The translations under genes were made by a program, and so were the position numbers. From assembly GCA_963702195.1 (NCBI GenBank), contig OY969725.1:868001-932000 (forward strand): 64,000 bases of DNA, given 5' to 3'. The DNA is from AC-56 sp963702195 (GTDB lineage Bacteria > Actinomycetota > Thermoleophilia > Solirubrobacterales > 70-9). The notes beneath the pieces were generated by a model, which made no database searches, had not been told where the DNA came from, and saw only the letters and a program-made list of their open reading frames with translations. This document shows, one piece after another, positions 49,504-58,627 of this stretch (position 1 is the first letter of the stretch; each line of letters opens with the position of its first letter).

Positions 49504-52500
49504 TTAGGCGGGGATGAGATCGCGCGCGAGCGACGCCAGATGGTCGATGCCGTACTCCTCGGCCGCGGCAGCGGCGGCCTCGAGCGCGCGCCGGGACTCC
49601 GCGGGGTCGGCGTCGCGGAGCAGGCGACCGCGAAGGTACTCGCAGCGCGCCGCGTCGAGCGGGCGCCCGAGCTCCTGCCATGCGGTTTCCGCCTCGGCCA
49701 GCGCGGCGCTCGCCGCAGCGGCGTCCTCCGCCGCTGCCCCACGCGCCTCGAGGCTCGCTGCCTTGCCCACCGGATAGCGCAGCCTGTCGGCCAGGCGCTC
49801 GGCCTCGTCCGCGGACTCGCGAGCGGCATCCATTCGGCCGGCGAGCGCGAGATTCACCGCCCGTGCTGAGATCGCCTCGATCGACTGCGCCACGAGCCCC
49901 GCGCGCTCGCACAGGTCGAGCGCCTTGGCGATCTCGGTGTCGGCGTCAGCGTGATCGCCGCGTTGCCGGAGCGCCGCGGAGAGCCAGTAGAGGGACTGGA
50001 ACGCAACCTCCGAGCGGCCCACCTGCTCGGCGAGGTCGGCCGCGCGCCGGAGCTGCCTGGCCGCCTCGTCGAAGTCGCCCTCGCGCCAGCGGAGCATCCC
50101 CCGCATCATGTAGGGGAAGCAGAGCTTTCCCGTGAGTCCCTCGCGCTCGGCGAGGCTCCCGGACGCCTCGGCCTCGCGAGCGACGACCTCCCAACTGCCG
50201 CTGTGGGCGGCGAGCTGGGCGAGCGCCGCGTGCAGCTCGACCTTCGAGGGCAGGTCGCCCGTCTGCTCGGCGAGCTCGAGCGCCTCCCGGTAGGCGGCGC
50301 CGGCGCCCTCGTAGTCGGCTTCGGAGACCTCGAGGTGGTAGCCGAGCGTCAGCAGGGCGCGGACCGCCTCGCCGGGGTCGGACTCGCGCGCCAGCTCCAC
50401 GGAGCGCTCCAGGTTCTGGCGCGCCCGCTCGGAGTCGCCGATCCGGCCGAACACCCGGCCGAAGATCCCGTGCGCCCGGCTGGCGGCGGCCGCCTCACCG
50501 AGGCGCTCGGCCAGCCGCAGGGCCTTCTCCGACGCGTAGATGGCGAGCATGTTGTCGCCGGTGTGCATGTAGAGCGATGCCGCCTCCTCGTAGAGCCGGA
50601 CGAGCTCCAGGCACGCAGGCCCGTCCTTCAGCAGATCGATGCCCTTCTGGTAGTGCTCGATCGAGCCCTCGCGGTCTCCCTTGTGCCACAGGGCGGCGCC
50701 GACCTTCCGGTGCAGGTCGCCGACCCGCGCGAGGTCCTCCTGGCGCCGGTGGTAGTCGAGGCAGTCCTCCCAGACCTCGGTCGCCTGGTCGACACGCCCC
50801 ATCCGCAGGGCGACGTCGCCGAGCTTCTCGGCGATGCGCGCTCTCACCTCGGGATCCGACTCACTGGAGTCGCGGCCGACCGACAGCGCAGTCTCGTAGT
50901 GCCCGAGTGCCTCCTGGTTCGAATACAGGGCCGCGGCGGCATCGCCCGCGGACTCGAGCGCCGCGAGCGCCTTGTCATTGATCTGCTGGAGCTCGGCTCC
51001 GCCCACGTCGGCGTCCGCGCCAAGTGCCGCCGCCCGCCCCCAGTGGTCGGCGACCATCGCGACGACTCCCTCGGACCGGTCCGCCGCCCGCTCGGAGATG
51101 AACGACGCGACCAGCGCGTGCTTGCGCGCCCGCACCGCCTTGGGAAGGGTGGAGTAGGCGACGTCGCGAATCAGGACGTGCTTGAAGATGTACTCGTGCT
51201 CGCCGGCGAGCCGGCTTCCCGGGCTCGAGACGACGAGGTCCTTCTCCTCGAGCCCGGCGAGCGCGTCGGAGAGGTCGATCCCCTCCTCGTCCTCGAGCCC
51301 GGTGAGCGAGCCGTCCCAGAAGGTCTGGCCGACGACCGATGCGTGCTGGAGGACGCGCCGCTCCGGAGCCGAGAGCGAGTCGAGACGCGCGGCGAGCACC
51401 GCGTGGACGGACTCGGGCAGGGTCTGGACGTCCTGCGACCCCTCCTCGCGGATGCGGTTGATCATCTCCTCCACGAACAGCGGGTTGCCCGCGGACCGCT
51501 CGGCGACCTGGGGAACGAGATCGGAGTGCCCGTTCGCGGCGCTGCCGTTGCCGTTCGGGAGCAGGGCACTCACGAGCTCGCGCGTCTCGTCCGGATTCAG
51601 AGGCTCCAGGGCGATCGTGGTGTAGTTGCGGCGCCCGCCGCCCCACCCCGGGCGGCGCTCGAGCAGCTCGTCGCGCGCCAGGCAGACGATCAGCACCGGC
51701 CCGCGGATCCAGCGCGCCATGTAGTCGATCAGGTCGAGCATCCCCTCGTCGGCCCAGTGGATGTCCTCGATCGCGATCACCACGGGCCAGCGGCGGCTCG
51801 CCGCCTCCACGAGGGAGCGCACCGCGGAGAAGAGCCGGTCGCGCATCTGCTGCGGGTCCTCGGCATCGTGCGCCCCGGTAGTTCCGCTGGCGACGTCCGC
51901 GGGGGGCTCGATCCCCAGGGGCCGGGCGATGGTGGCGGCCAGGCGCTCGGCGGGCTCGTCGCTATCGAGCGTGTCGCCGATGCCCTCGATGCCGTGGAGC
52001 AGCTTGGCCCACGCCAGCTGCGAGTCGTCGCTGTCGACGATCTCGAACTGGCCGCGGATGATCTCGCCAAGCGCCCAGTAGGCGAGCCCGACGCCGTAGG
52101 CGGGACAGTGCCCGACCCGGAACGCGGCCTGCTGGTCGCGGTTCGCGAGCTGCGTTGCGAACTCTCGCAGCAGTCGCGTCTTGCCCACTCCCGCCTGGCC
52201 GATGACCGTGACCAGGTGGGGGCGACCCTCGCGCACCACGCGGTCGAAGAGGGAGGCCAGGAGCGACGACTCGTCCTCGCGGCCGATGAGCGGAGCCCCG
52301 GCGCGGGCGCCGCGAGCCGCAGTCCCGGAGACGAGGAGCCGCACGGCCTCCCACGCGGGCACCGGCTCCGACTTCCCCTTCAGGGTCAGGGGCTCGAGCT
52401 CTGAGTACTCGATCGGGCCGCGGGTCAGGCGATGGGTCGTCTTGCCGACGGTCACGCTCCCGGGCCTGGCGGCCGACTGGAGCCGAGAGGCGACGTTCAC

Positions 52501-53172
52501 GACATCGCCGATGACGGTATAGCCATCACCGACCTGGCCGGCGAGGACCTCGCCCGAGTTGATCCCCACACGAAGCGAGAAGATCGAGCCGGTGGCCTCC
52601 TCGATGTCGTTGTTGATCTCCTCCATCGCGGCCTGCATCGCGAGGCCGGCGCGAACGGCGCGCTCAGGGTCGTCCTCGTGCGCGACCGGGGCGCCGAACA
52701 CGGCCATCACGTTGTCGCCGATGTACTTGTCAACGGTGCCGCCGTAGCGCACGACCTCCTGGCCGAGCCTGCGCAGCGCCCGGTCGACGAACGACTTCAC
52801 CGCCTCCGGATCCAGCCGCTCGGCGACGGCGGTGTAGCCGGATAGGTCCGCGAACAGGACGGTCGCCTTACGCCTCTCCTCGGGCAGCGACCCGGACGCC
52901 GGGCCCCATCCGGCGCCGGCGTCCAGGATCTGTCCCCCGAACAGCCCACCACTCGCGGCCTGCTGGTCGCCGGGCGCCGAGGGCGACGGTGCGGCGGCCG
53001 GCCTGGCGCCGCCGCTCAGCGACGCGCCGCACTCGATGCAGAACTTGGCTCCGGGCGGACTCTCGGCGCCGCACGACGGGCACCGGGGTGCGAGCTGCGC
53101 TCCGCACGACATGCAGAAGCGGGCCCCCGACGGATTCTCGGTGGCGCAGTTCGGGCAAGCCTCTCCAGCCAC
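49504..53172 (-). CDS. Class III nucleotidyl cyclase with AAA ATPase and TPR regions
   Basis: A 1222-residue multidomain regulator. Two zinc ribbons (CPNC..CMSCG and CPSC..CIECG) occupy about residues 1 to 50. A class III cyclase domain follows (about 100 to 280) with both metal Asp motifs (FADLSGYT, DKYIGDNVMAVFG) and the Asn/Arg pair in GDVVNVASRLQ, so it looks active. The AAA/STAND ATPase part has VIGQAGVGKTRLL (Walker A, about 330) and VVIAIEDIHWAD (Walker B). TPR-like repeats fill about 720 to 1200. It starts at GTG 53172, seven bases after TATCGT, inside a palindrome. Two pseudo-hydrolase genes follow in operon. Confidence 0.9.
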   Translation of the reverse strand: MAGEACPNCATENPSGARFCMSCGAQLAPRCPSCGAESPPGAKFCIECGASLSGGARPAAAPSPSAPGDQQAASGGLFGGQILDAGAGWGPASGSLPEERRKATVLFADLSGYTAVAERLDPEAVKSFVDRALRRLGQEVVRYGGTVDKYIGDNVMAVFGAPVAHEDDPERAVRAGLAMQAAMEEINNDIEEATGSIFSLRVGINSGEVLAGQVGDGYTVIGDVVNVASRLQSAARPGSVTVGKTTHRLTRGPIEYSELEPLTLKGKSEPVPAWEAVRLLVSGTAARGARAGAPLIGREDESSLLASLFDRVVREGRPHLVTVIGQAGVGKTRLLREFATQLANRDQQAAFRVGHCPAYGVGLAYWALGEIIRGQFEIVDSDDSQLAWAKLLHGIEGIGDTLDSDEPAERLAATIARPLGIEPPADVASGTTGAHDAEDPQQMRDRLFSAVRSLVEAASRRWPVVIAIEDIHWADEGMLDLIDYMARWIRGPVLIVCLARDELLERRPGWGGGRRNYTTIALEPLNPDETRELVSALLPNGNGSAANGHSDLVPQVAERSAGNPLFVEEMINRIREEGSQDVQTLPESVHAVLAARLDSLSAPERRVLQHASVVGQTFWDGSLTGLEDEEGIDLSDALAGLEEKDLVVSSPGSRLAGEHEYIFKHVLIRDVAYSTLPKAVRARKHALVASFISERAADRSEGVVAMVADHWGRAAALGADADVGGAELQQINDKALAALESAGDAAAALYSNQEALGHYETALSVGRDSSESDPEVRARIAEKLGDVALRMGRVDQATEVWEDCLDYHRRQEDLARVGDLHRKVGAALWHKGDREGSIEHYQKGIDLLKDGPACLELVRLYEEAASLYMHTGDNMLAIYASEKALRLAERLGEAAAASRAHGIFGRVFGRIGDSERARQNLERSVELARESDPGEAVRALLTLGYHLEVSEADYEGAGAAYREALELAEQTGDLPSKVELHAALAQLAAHSGSWEVVAREAEASGSLAEREGLTGKLCFPYMMRGMLRWREGDFDEAARQLRRAADLAEQVGRSEVAFQSLYWLSAALRQRGDHADADTEIAKALDLCERAGLVAQSIEAISARAVNLALAGRMDAARESADEAERLADRLRYPVGKAASLEARGAAAEDAAAASAALAEAETAWQELGRPLDAARCEYLRGRLLRDADPAESRRALEAAAAAAEEYGIDHLASLARDLIPA

Positions 53173-53190
53173 GTTACGAACGATACGTGG
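53169..53190. promoter_or_regulatory. Palindrome over the cyclase promoter and start codon
   Basis: CCACGT and ACGTGG arms, with CG steps kept symmetric inside, give a 22-base dyad that covers the TATCGT -10 element (53180-53185) and the GTG start. A factor bound here would block the leaderless message. Whether the operon encodes its own regulator is unknown, as no HTH is evident. Confidence 0.5.
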
Positions 53191-53320
53191 CCGCCACGCA
53201 CGCTAGGTGAGATTCGTCACGCGCTGCAAGCGGATCGGCGGGCCTCCCGGTGTGGGCTTCCGGGTTGTCGGCACCAAGTGGAGGCACTCGTCGGAGGACG
53301 GCGGGCCCGCGAGGGGACCG

Positions 53321-53629
53321 CTACTCGATCGGGATGTCCTGGACTCGCGGGCCCGGGTCCGGCTCGGAGTCGAGGCGCTCCAGGTAGCTGTCGATCAGGG
53401 CTCGGGTGGTGAGCAGGGCCTCGCGCTGGACGGACTGCCACTGGTCGCGCAGCTCCGGAGGGGCGGTGGCGCGCAGGACGTCCGCCGTGCGGCAGATCGG
53501 ACACCATTCGACGCACTCGAAGGAGTGCTCGGAGTCAGACCTGCTCGAGCGCTCGGCGTCAGACGGGCTCGGGCGCTCGCCCGGCCTCTCGCCGAACGTC
53601 CTGCGGCTCTGCTCTGGGGGATCGATCAT
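53321..53629 (-). CDS. Small CxxC protein downstream of the ArsA-type ATPase
   Basis: A 102-residue protein with a disordered N-terminus rich in Ser, Arg and Glu, then CVEWCPICRTADVL near residue 39, where three cysteines could bind zinc, and a C-terminal amphipathic helix (REALLTTRALIDSYLERLD). I do not recognise the family. ATG 53629 lies inside the end of the ArsA gene, giving a 71-base overlap on the same strand; a later start is possible but none is obvious. Linked translation suggests a partner of the ATPase. Confidence 0.6.
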   Translation of the reverse strand: MIDPPEQSRRTFGERPGERPSPSDAERSSRSDSEHSFECVEWCPICRTADVLRATAPPELRDQWQSVQREALLTTRALIDSYLERLDSEPDPGPRVQDIPIE

Positions 53630-54794
53630 CCTCGAAGCTCACCTCTAGCGAGCCGCCCACGAGCCTCGCCCCGCTGGGGCGCCGGCGGGCGAGGGCGGAC
53701 GGCAGGATGATAGTTCGCTTCTCGTGGCCCACCGTGACCACGAGCTCGGGGCCGACCTTCTTCAGGCTCACGTCGCCGCGCTCCGCGAACGGCATTCGAA
53801 GGCGCAGGACCGTGCGGCCGTCGGCGCTGGTGACGTCGTGGGCGAGCTCGGTGTGCAGGACCTCCTCGGCGGCGTGCTCGGCGAAGAGCTCCTCCGCCAG
53901 CCGGTCGAGCATCCGGTCGCCGATCACCTCCTCGTCGAAGTAGCGTGCAGTCAGAACCGGGACGGGGGCGAATCCCTCGGCGACGAGCCCGAGATGCTCC
54001 TGCTGGCGCTCACGCCAGGCGCCGAAGTAAGCGTCCACGTCGTCCGGGAAGACGCGGTTCACGATCACGGCATCCGTGAGGTAGCCGTACAGGTTCAGGT
54101 AGGTGAAGGTCCGCTGGGCCTCGACGATCACCATCCGGTCCGGGTTCATGACCAGGCGGATCGTCGCCAGGGCACGGTCGCGGAGGATCTCGTTCATCGC
54201 GATCAGGTTCTCGACCAGGTGGTGGACGTCGGCGAAGACCTCCTGGCTCGGCAGCTCCAGGTCCAGGAGTGTGCGTGCCCAGGGTCGCGCCGCTGCGACC
54301 ATGCGCCGCTCCCATGGGAAGATCTTCTCCAGCCACCAGCGGGCGATCTCGGGGAAAGAGAGGAGCCGGAGCGTCTCACCGGTTGGCGCGCAGTCGACGA
54401 TCACCGCGTCGAACTCGCCCGACTCGTGGTGGCGCTTGATCTGGAGCAGGCTGAAGAGCTCGTCCATCCCGGGGGGCACCGTCAGCTCTTCCGCGGCCAC
54501 GTCCATCACGCCCCGGTCCGCGAGCACCTGGCCCAACCATCTCTGCACGGCGCCCCAGTGCGTCTCCATCTCCCGCTGGGCCTGGACCTCCTGGCCCCAG
54601 AGCCGCTCGCAAACGGGCGTTGCGTCGGCACCGAGCGGCGTTCCCAAGGAGTCGGAGAGGCTGTGTGCCGGGTCGGTGGACAGCACGACCGTGCGCAGGC
54701 CGGCGGCCGCGCAGCGACGGGCGGTGGCGGCCGCGACGCTCGTCTTGCCGACGCCGCCCTTGCCCGTGTAGAGGATGATCCGGGGCGCGTCCAC
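53559..54794 (-). CDS. ArsA/GET3-family ATPase
   Basis: A 411-residue P-loop ATPase. GKGGVGKTSVAAA near residue 11 is the deviant Walker A of the ArsA/Get3/MinD class, TDPAHSLSD near 40 is the switch I region, and VDCAPTGETLRLLSF near 132 is switch II. No arsenite-binding cysteine pair is evident, and no arsenic genes are nearby, so a Get3-like chaperone or regulatory function is more likely than arsenite export. GTG 54794 lies nine bases after TAGTCT (54804-54809). The C-terminal alpha-crystallin-like part (VLRLRMPFAERGDVSL) is typical of actinobacterial members. Confidence 0.9.
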   Translation of the reverse strand: MDAPRIILYTGKGGVGKTSVAAATARRCAAAGLRTVVLSTDPAHSLSDSLGTPLGADATPVCERLWGQEVQAQREMETHWGAVQRWLGQVLADRGVMDVAAEELTVPPGMDELFSLLQIKRHHESGEFDAVIVDCAPTGETLRLLSFPEIARWWLEKIFPWERRMVAAARPWARTLLDLELPSQEVFADVHHLVENLIAMNEILRDRALATIRLVMNPDRMVIVEAQRTFTYLNLYGYLTDAVIVNRVFPDDVDAYFGAWRERQQEHLGLVAEGFAPVPVLTARYFDEEVIGDRMLDRLAEELFAEHAAEEVLHTELAHDVTSADGRTVLRLRMPFAERGDVSLKKVGPELVVTVGHEKRTIILPSALARRRPSGARLVGGSLEVSFEDDRSPRAEPQDVRREAGRAPEPV

Positions 54795-54872
54795 GAACGG
54801 CTGAGACTACCGGCAGGGCGCGTCCTGTACCCTGGCCGGCTCACGGAAGTACGAGACCAGGGGGAGTTCCAC

Positions 54873-55916
54873 TTGACGCGCATCCGAACCGCAGTCGCCG
54901 TGCTGGCGATCGCACTGCCAATCATCGCCATCGCCGCCGGCTGTGGAGGCGGAAGCAGCAGCAACAGCGAGAACCCGCAGCAGGTTCTCGACCAGACCTT
55001 CAACAACCCGACGAAGATCACCAGCGGCAAGCTCGACCTGAGTGTCAGCGGATCCGCGGAGGGGCAGCAGTCCGGGGACTTCTCGGCCACGATCAGCGGG
55101 CCGTTCCAGACCGATCCCAAGGACAAGACCGCGTTCCCGCAGCTCGACCTCACGGCGAACGTCAGCGGCTCGCAGGGCGGGCCGAGCATCAGCTTCGACG
55201 GCTCGCTGATCACGACCAAGGACAACGCCTACGTCCAGTACCAGAACCAGGCTTACGAGGTCGGCACAACGGCTTTCCAGCAGTTTGCGCAGGCCTACGC
55301 CAAGGCCGCGAAGCAGAACCAGGCGAACGGCTCGCAGAGCGGCTTCAGCCAGTTCGGGATCGACCCGAAGAGCTGGCTCACCAACGTGAGCAACGAGGGG
55401 ACGGCCGACGTCGACGGCACGAACACGATCCACATCCACGGCGATGCGGACGTGAGCAAGATCATCACCGACCTCGAGAAGGTCTCGAAGCAGACCAGTG
55501 GTTCGACCCAGCAGATCACCCCGGATCAGCTGAAGCAGCTGACCGACTCGGTGCAGAACGCCTCAATTGACGTCTACTCGAGCACCGACAACCACCTGCT
55601 CACCAAGCTGGCGGTGGCGCTCGAGATCACGCCGGCGGGCTCGGGGGCGACGGTCTCGAAGCTCAACATCGACTTCTCGGTCACGCTCAGCGACGTCAAC
55701 CAGCCGCAGACGATCACGGCGCCGTCCAACGCCAAGCCGATCGCCGACCTTCTGGGCCAGCTCGGGATTCCGGGCCTGGGCCTCCCGGGCGGTACGGGCG
55801 GATTGAGCGTTCCGGGTGGTGGCGCCAGCTCAGGCGGCGGCAGCTCGTCGTACCAGAACTGCGTCGCCCAGGCCAAGTCGCAGGCCGACATCCAGAAGTG
55901 CCTGCAGCAGCTGTAG
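54873..55916 (+). CDS. LppX/LprG-like lipoprotein
   Basis: A 347-residue exported lipoprotein: signal peptide with lipobox IAAGC near residue 24, a Gly/Ser linker, then an alternating beta-strand domain (KLDLSVSGSAEG, TISGPFQTDPKDKTAFPQLDL and FDGSLITTKDNAYVQYQNQAYEV) resembling the lipid-binding half-barrel of LppX/LprG. The C-terminus ends with a short Cys-containing tail (NCVAQAKSQADIQKCLQQL). GGGGGAG precedes TTG 54873, and a TACCCT -10 element lies at 54828-54833. A role in lipid transport to the envelope is inferred. Confidence 0.7.
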   Translation: MTRIRTAVAVLAIALPIIAIAAGCGGGSSSNSENPQQVLDQTFNNPTKITSGKLDLSVSGSAEGQQSGDFSATISGPFQTDPKDKTAFPQLDLTANVSGSQGGPSISFDGSLITTKDNAYVQYQNQAYEVGTTAFQQFAQAYAKAAKQNQANGSQSGFSQFGIDPKSWLTNVSNEGTADVDGTNTIHIHGDADVSKIITDLEKVSKQTSGSTQQITPDQLKQLTDSVQNASIDVYSSTDNHLLTKLAVALEITPAGSGATVSKLNIDFSVTLSDVNQPQTITAPSNAKPIADLLGQLGIPGLGLPGGTGGLSVPGGGASSGGGSSSYQNCVAQAKSQADIQKCLQQL

Positions 55917-55941
55917 CGGCCGCTTAAGCCGAGATCGGTTC

Positions 55942-55985
55942 GAAACCAGCCGCGCGCGTTCCGGACGAGCGCCGGGGCTGGTTTC
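55942..55985. terminator. Bidirectional terminator hairpin
   Basis: GAAACCAGCC and GGCTGGTTTC form a perfect ten-pair stem around a GC-rich inner hairpin, between the lipoprotein gene and the convergent aldo/keto reductase gene. The outer A and T runs serve as tract in either direction. Confidence 0.7.
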
Positions 55986-56984
55986 TCACCCGCTTGTCGT
56001 CCCGACTCGCTCTACGTCGAAGTTGCGCGCGTAGAGCTCGCCTACCCGGGCGAGCTCTTCCGCGTTCAGGTCCGGCACGTCGGTCGCCCCCGCGTACTCG
56101 CGGAGCTCGCCCTCGTTCGTGATCGTCGGGATCACGACCGTCATCTGCGGCTGCGCGAGGATGAACCGGAGCGCCGCCTGCGCCATCGTCCGGCCGGACT
56201 CCGGGCCGCACAGGAATCGGATCCGGTCGATCTTCTGGAGCCCCTCGACGAGCCACTCCCGCGGCCGATGGCGCCGGTGGTCGCCGGGGCCGAAGGTCGT
56301 GTCCGGCGTGAGGTTGTCGTCGAGCAGGCCCGAGGAGGTGGGAACGCGCGCCATGACGCCGACGCCGTGCTCGGCCGCCGCGGCCATCAGATCGCGGCCC
56401 GGATCCTGCTCGAGCAGGTTGTAGACGGTCTGGACCGAGGCGACGTCCCGGGTCGCGACGGCCTGCAGGCCCTCGTCGCGCCAGCCGATGGCCGGGCCGA
56501 GCGCGACCCCGTAGTGGAGGATCTTGCCCTCTGAGCGCAGGTCCTCGAGCGTCGCGAAGCAGTCGTCGGCGTCGATCGCGTCCATCCGCGGGTTGTGGAG
56601 CTGGTAGAGGTCGACGCGGTCGGTCCCGAGGCGGCGAAGGCTTGCCTCCAGCGCCTCGCGGACGAAGGGGCCGTCCCAGCGCTGCGGGCGCTCGCCCTCC
56701 GAGTGCTGCTGGCGGTCGGAGTCGAGGACGTAGCCGAACTTGGTCGAGAGCTGGATCTCGTCGCGGTGAGGCGCCAGCACGCGCCCGACCAGCTCCTCGT
56801 TGGCGCCCTGCCCGTAGGCGTCGCCGGTCTCGAAGAAGGTGATCCCGAGGTCGAGGGCCTGCTGGATCAGGCGCTCACCGGAGGACTCGCTGACGTCGCC
56901 CCACCAGGTGGAGCCGAGAGCCCAGGTCCCGAAGCCGATCTCCGATGCCTCGAGGTCAGTGTCGCCGAAGCGTCGTGTCCTCAC
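55986..56984 (-). CDS. Aldo/keto reductase
   Basis: A 332-residue NADPH-dependent TIM-barrel reductase. FETGDAYGQG near residue 50 has the catalytic Asp and Tyr, STKFGY near 80 the Lys, and LYQLHNP near 120 the His. A longer upstream frame exists, but GTG 56984 begins the family's first strand (TRRFGDTDLEASEIGFG) and lies eight bases after TAGACT (56993-56998), a leaderless start. It is divergent from the cation exchanger gene. The substrate is unknown. Confidence 0.9.
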   Translation of the reverse strand: MRTRRFGDTDLEASEIGFGTWALGSTWWGDVSESSGERLIQQALDLGITFFETGDAYGQGANEELVGRVLAPHRDEIQLSTKFGYVLDSDRQQHSEGERPQRWDGPFVREALEASLRRLGTDRVDLYQLHNPRMDAIDADDCFATLEDLRSEGKILHYGVALGPAIGWRDEGLQAVATRDVASVQTVYNLLEQDPGRDLMAAAAEHGVGVMARVPTSSGLLDDNLTPDTTFGPGDHRRHRPREWLVEGLQKIDRIRFLCGPESGRTMAQAALRFILAQPQMTVVIPTITNEGELREYAGATDVPDLNAEELARVGELYARNFDVERVGTTSG

Positions 56985-57054
56985 GCGGGCGGAGTCTAGA
57001 CACCGCGCAACGCCACCGGCCAGTCTCGGCGATCGCGGCGAATAGGCTGCACGG

Positions 57055-58188
57055 ATGCCGGCACCCAACGGGCACCCGCCGCCGCTCAACGCCAGGTTCT
57101 TCGTGGGTGCCCAGGGCTGGCCGTACCTGCTCGTGCCGTTCATCCCGATCGCGATCGTGCTCGATATCGCGAGCGCGAGCGACGCCTTGGTCTTCGCCTG
57201 CTCGGCGCTGGGGATCATCCCGACGGCGGCGTTGATGGGACGGGCGACGGAGGAGCTCGCGGCGCGCTCCGGCCCCGGAGTCGGAGGGCTTCTGAACGTC
57301 ACGTTCGGCAACGCCCCCGAGCTGATCATCGCCCTGTTCGCGCTGGGTCACGGTCTGCACGAGGTCGTCAAGGCGTCGCTGATCGGGTCGATCCTCGGAA
57401 ACATCCTGCTGGTGATGGGCGCCTCGATGCTCGTCGGCGGCCTGGGTCGCCGCGAGCAGAAATTCAGTCCGATGGCGGTCTCCGCGCAGACCACGATGCT
57501 GCTCCTCGCAGCCGTCGCCATGGTGATGCCCGCCGTATTCCAGCTCGTCCACGGCGAGGGCCTGCCTCGGGTGGGGGTCGAGATCGTCTCGTTCGGCTCG
57601 ACGATCGAGGTGCTGTCGGGGGTCGTGGCCGGCGTCCTGATCGCCACCTACATCGCGGGTCTCGTCTTCTCGCTGAAGACCCACCGCGACGTCTTCAACC
57701 CGGACTACGAGGACGAGGGCACCTGGGGCTGGTCCACCCGGCGGTCGGTCGTCATGCTCGCGATCGCCGGCGTGGCCGTCGGCGTGATGTCCGAGATTCT
57801 CGTGGGGTCGATCAGCTCAGCGTCGCACTCGCTGGGGCTGAGCGAGTTCTTCATCGGCGTGATCGTCGTCGCGATCGTCGGCAACGCGGCCGAGCACTGG
57901 GTCGCCGTCCTCGTCGCTCGCAAGGACAAGATGGACCTCTCGGTGAACATCGCCATCGGCTCCAGCGCCCAGGTCGCTCTGTTCGTGACCCCGGTTCTGG
58001 TCCTCGCCGGATACTTCATCGGCCCGTCCCCGCTGCCGCTCGTCTTCAACGGGTACGAGCTCGCGGCTCTGCTCCTGGCCGTCTGGATCGCCTCGTACGT
58101 GAGCCAGGAGGGCCGCTCCACCTGGTTCGAGGGCCTTCAGCTGCTGGCGGTCTACGTCGTGATGGCGGTCGTCTTCGCCTTCGCGTGA
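57055..58188 (+). CDS. Calcium/proton exchanger, CaCA family
   Basis: A 377-residue integral membrane antiporter with about 11 helices. The two alpha-repeats carry NVTFGNAPELIIALFAL (about residue 81) and GNAAEHWVAVLVARKDKMDL (about 280), whose Glu residues bind the cation; the second repeat continues SVNIAIGSSAQVALF. This is the CAX/ChaA type, exporting calcium in exchange for protons. ATG 57055 lies six bases after TAGGCT (57043-57048), without a ribosome binding site. Confidence 0.93.
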   Translation: MPAPNGHPPPLNARFFVGAQGWPYLLVPFIPIAIVLDIASASDALVFACSALGIIPTAALMGRATEELAARSGPGVGGLLNVTFGNAPELIIALFALGHGLHEVVKASLIGSILGNILLVMGASMLVGGLGRREQKFSPMAVSAQTTMLLLAAVAMVMPAVFQLVHGEGLPRVGVEIVSFGSTIEVLSGVVAGVLIATYIAGLVFSLKTHRDVFNPDYEDEGTWGWSTRRSVVMLAIAGVAVGVMSEILVGSISSASHSLGLSEFFIGVIVVAIVGNAAEHWVAVLVARKDKMDLSVNIAIGSSAQVALFVTPVLVLAGYFIGPSPLPLVFNGYELAALLLAVWIASYVSQEGRSTWFEGLQLLAVYVVMAVVFAFA

Positions 58189-58222
58189 TCGGGCCGTAAG
58201 GGCTGCGAGGCGGCGTCGGCCG

Positions 58223-58627
58223 TCAGCTGGCCGGCCAGAAGTCCGATTCGGTCTTCTCGGTCTCAGCCTCGTGGCCCATCGCCTTGGGCGAGACGATGAT
58301 CAGCTCCGCCTCCTCGGGGCCGTCGTTGTGGACGGAGCGAAAGGCGTCGGTGCCGACACGCACGGCGGTGCCCGGGCCGGCCTCGAAGACGTCGTCGCCG
58401 ACCTTGAACTGCACCGTGCCGCGCGCGACGAAGTAGATCTCCTCCTGGTCCTTGTGGCGGTGCCCGTAGGAGTCTTTGCCGCCGGTGTCCGGGGGCATCA
58501 GCCGCCAGGTGAAGGCGACCGCGTCGCACTCCAGCGAGTCCGTATATGAACGCATCTCCCCGAAGCCGGGGTACTCGCCCATCCAGTCGGTGGCTTGCTC
58601 ACGCGAGGCGACTGAGTAGTCGGCCAT
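58223..58627 (-). CDS. Cupin domain protein
   Basis: A 134-residue single-domain cupin. YGHRHKDQEEIYFVARG near residue 54 supplies the metal ligands of motif 1, and the second motif has DAFRSVHNDG near 93. The start ATG overlaps the last base of the stop of the upstream gene (TGATG), so the two are translationally coupled. The substrate is unknown. Confidence 0.85.
   Translation of the reverse strand: MADYSVASREQATDWMGEYPGFGEMRSYTDSLECDAVAFTWRLMPPDTGGKDSYGHRHKDQEEIYFVARGTVQFKVGDDVFEAGPGTAVRVGTDAFRSVHNDGPEEAELIIVSPKAMGHEAETEKTESDFWPAS

Noticed and set aside
49951..52404. Open frame of 817 codons antisense to the cyclase gene
   Set aside because: Composition (Arg, Leu, Glu, Gly, Val only) is that of a GC-rich shadow; the cyclase frame has clear domains.
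54880..55225. Upstream extension of frames overlapping the start of the lipoprotein gene on the minus strand
   Set aside because: The lipoprotein signal peptide and ribosome binding site on the plus strand explain the region; the ArsA gene has a good start at 54794.
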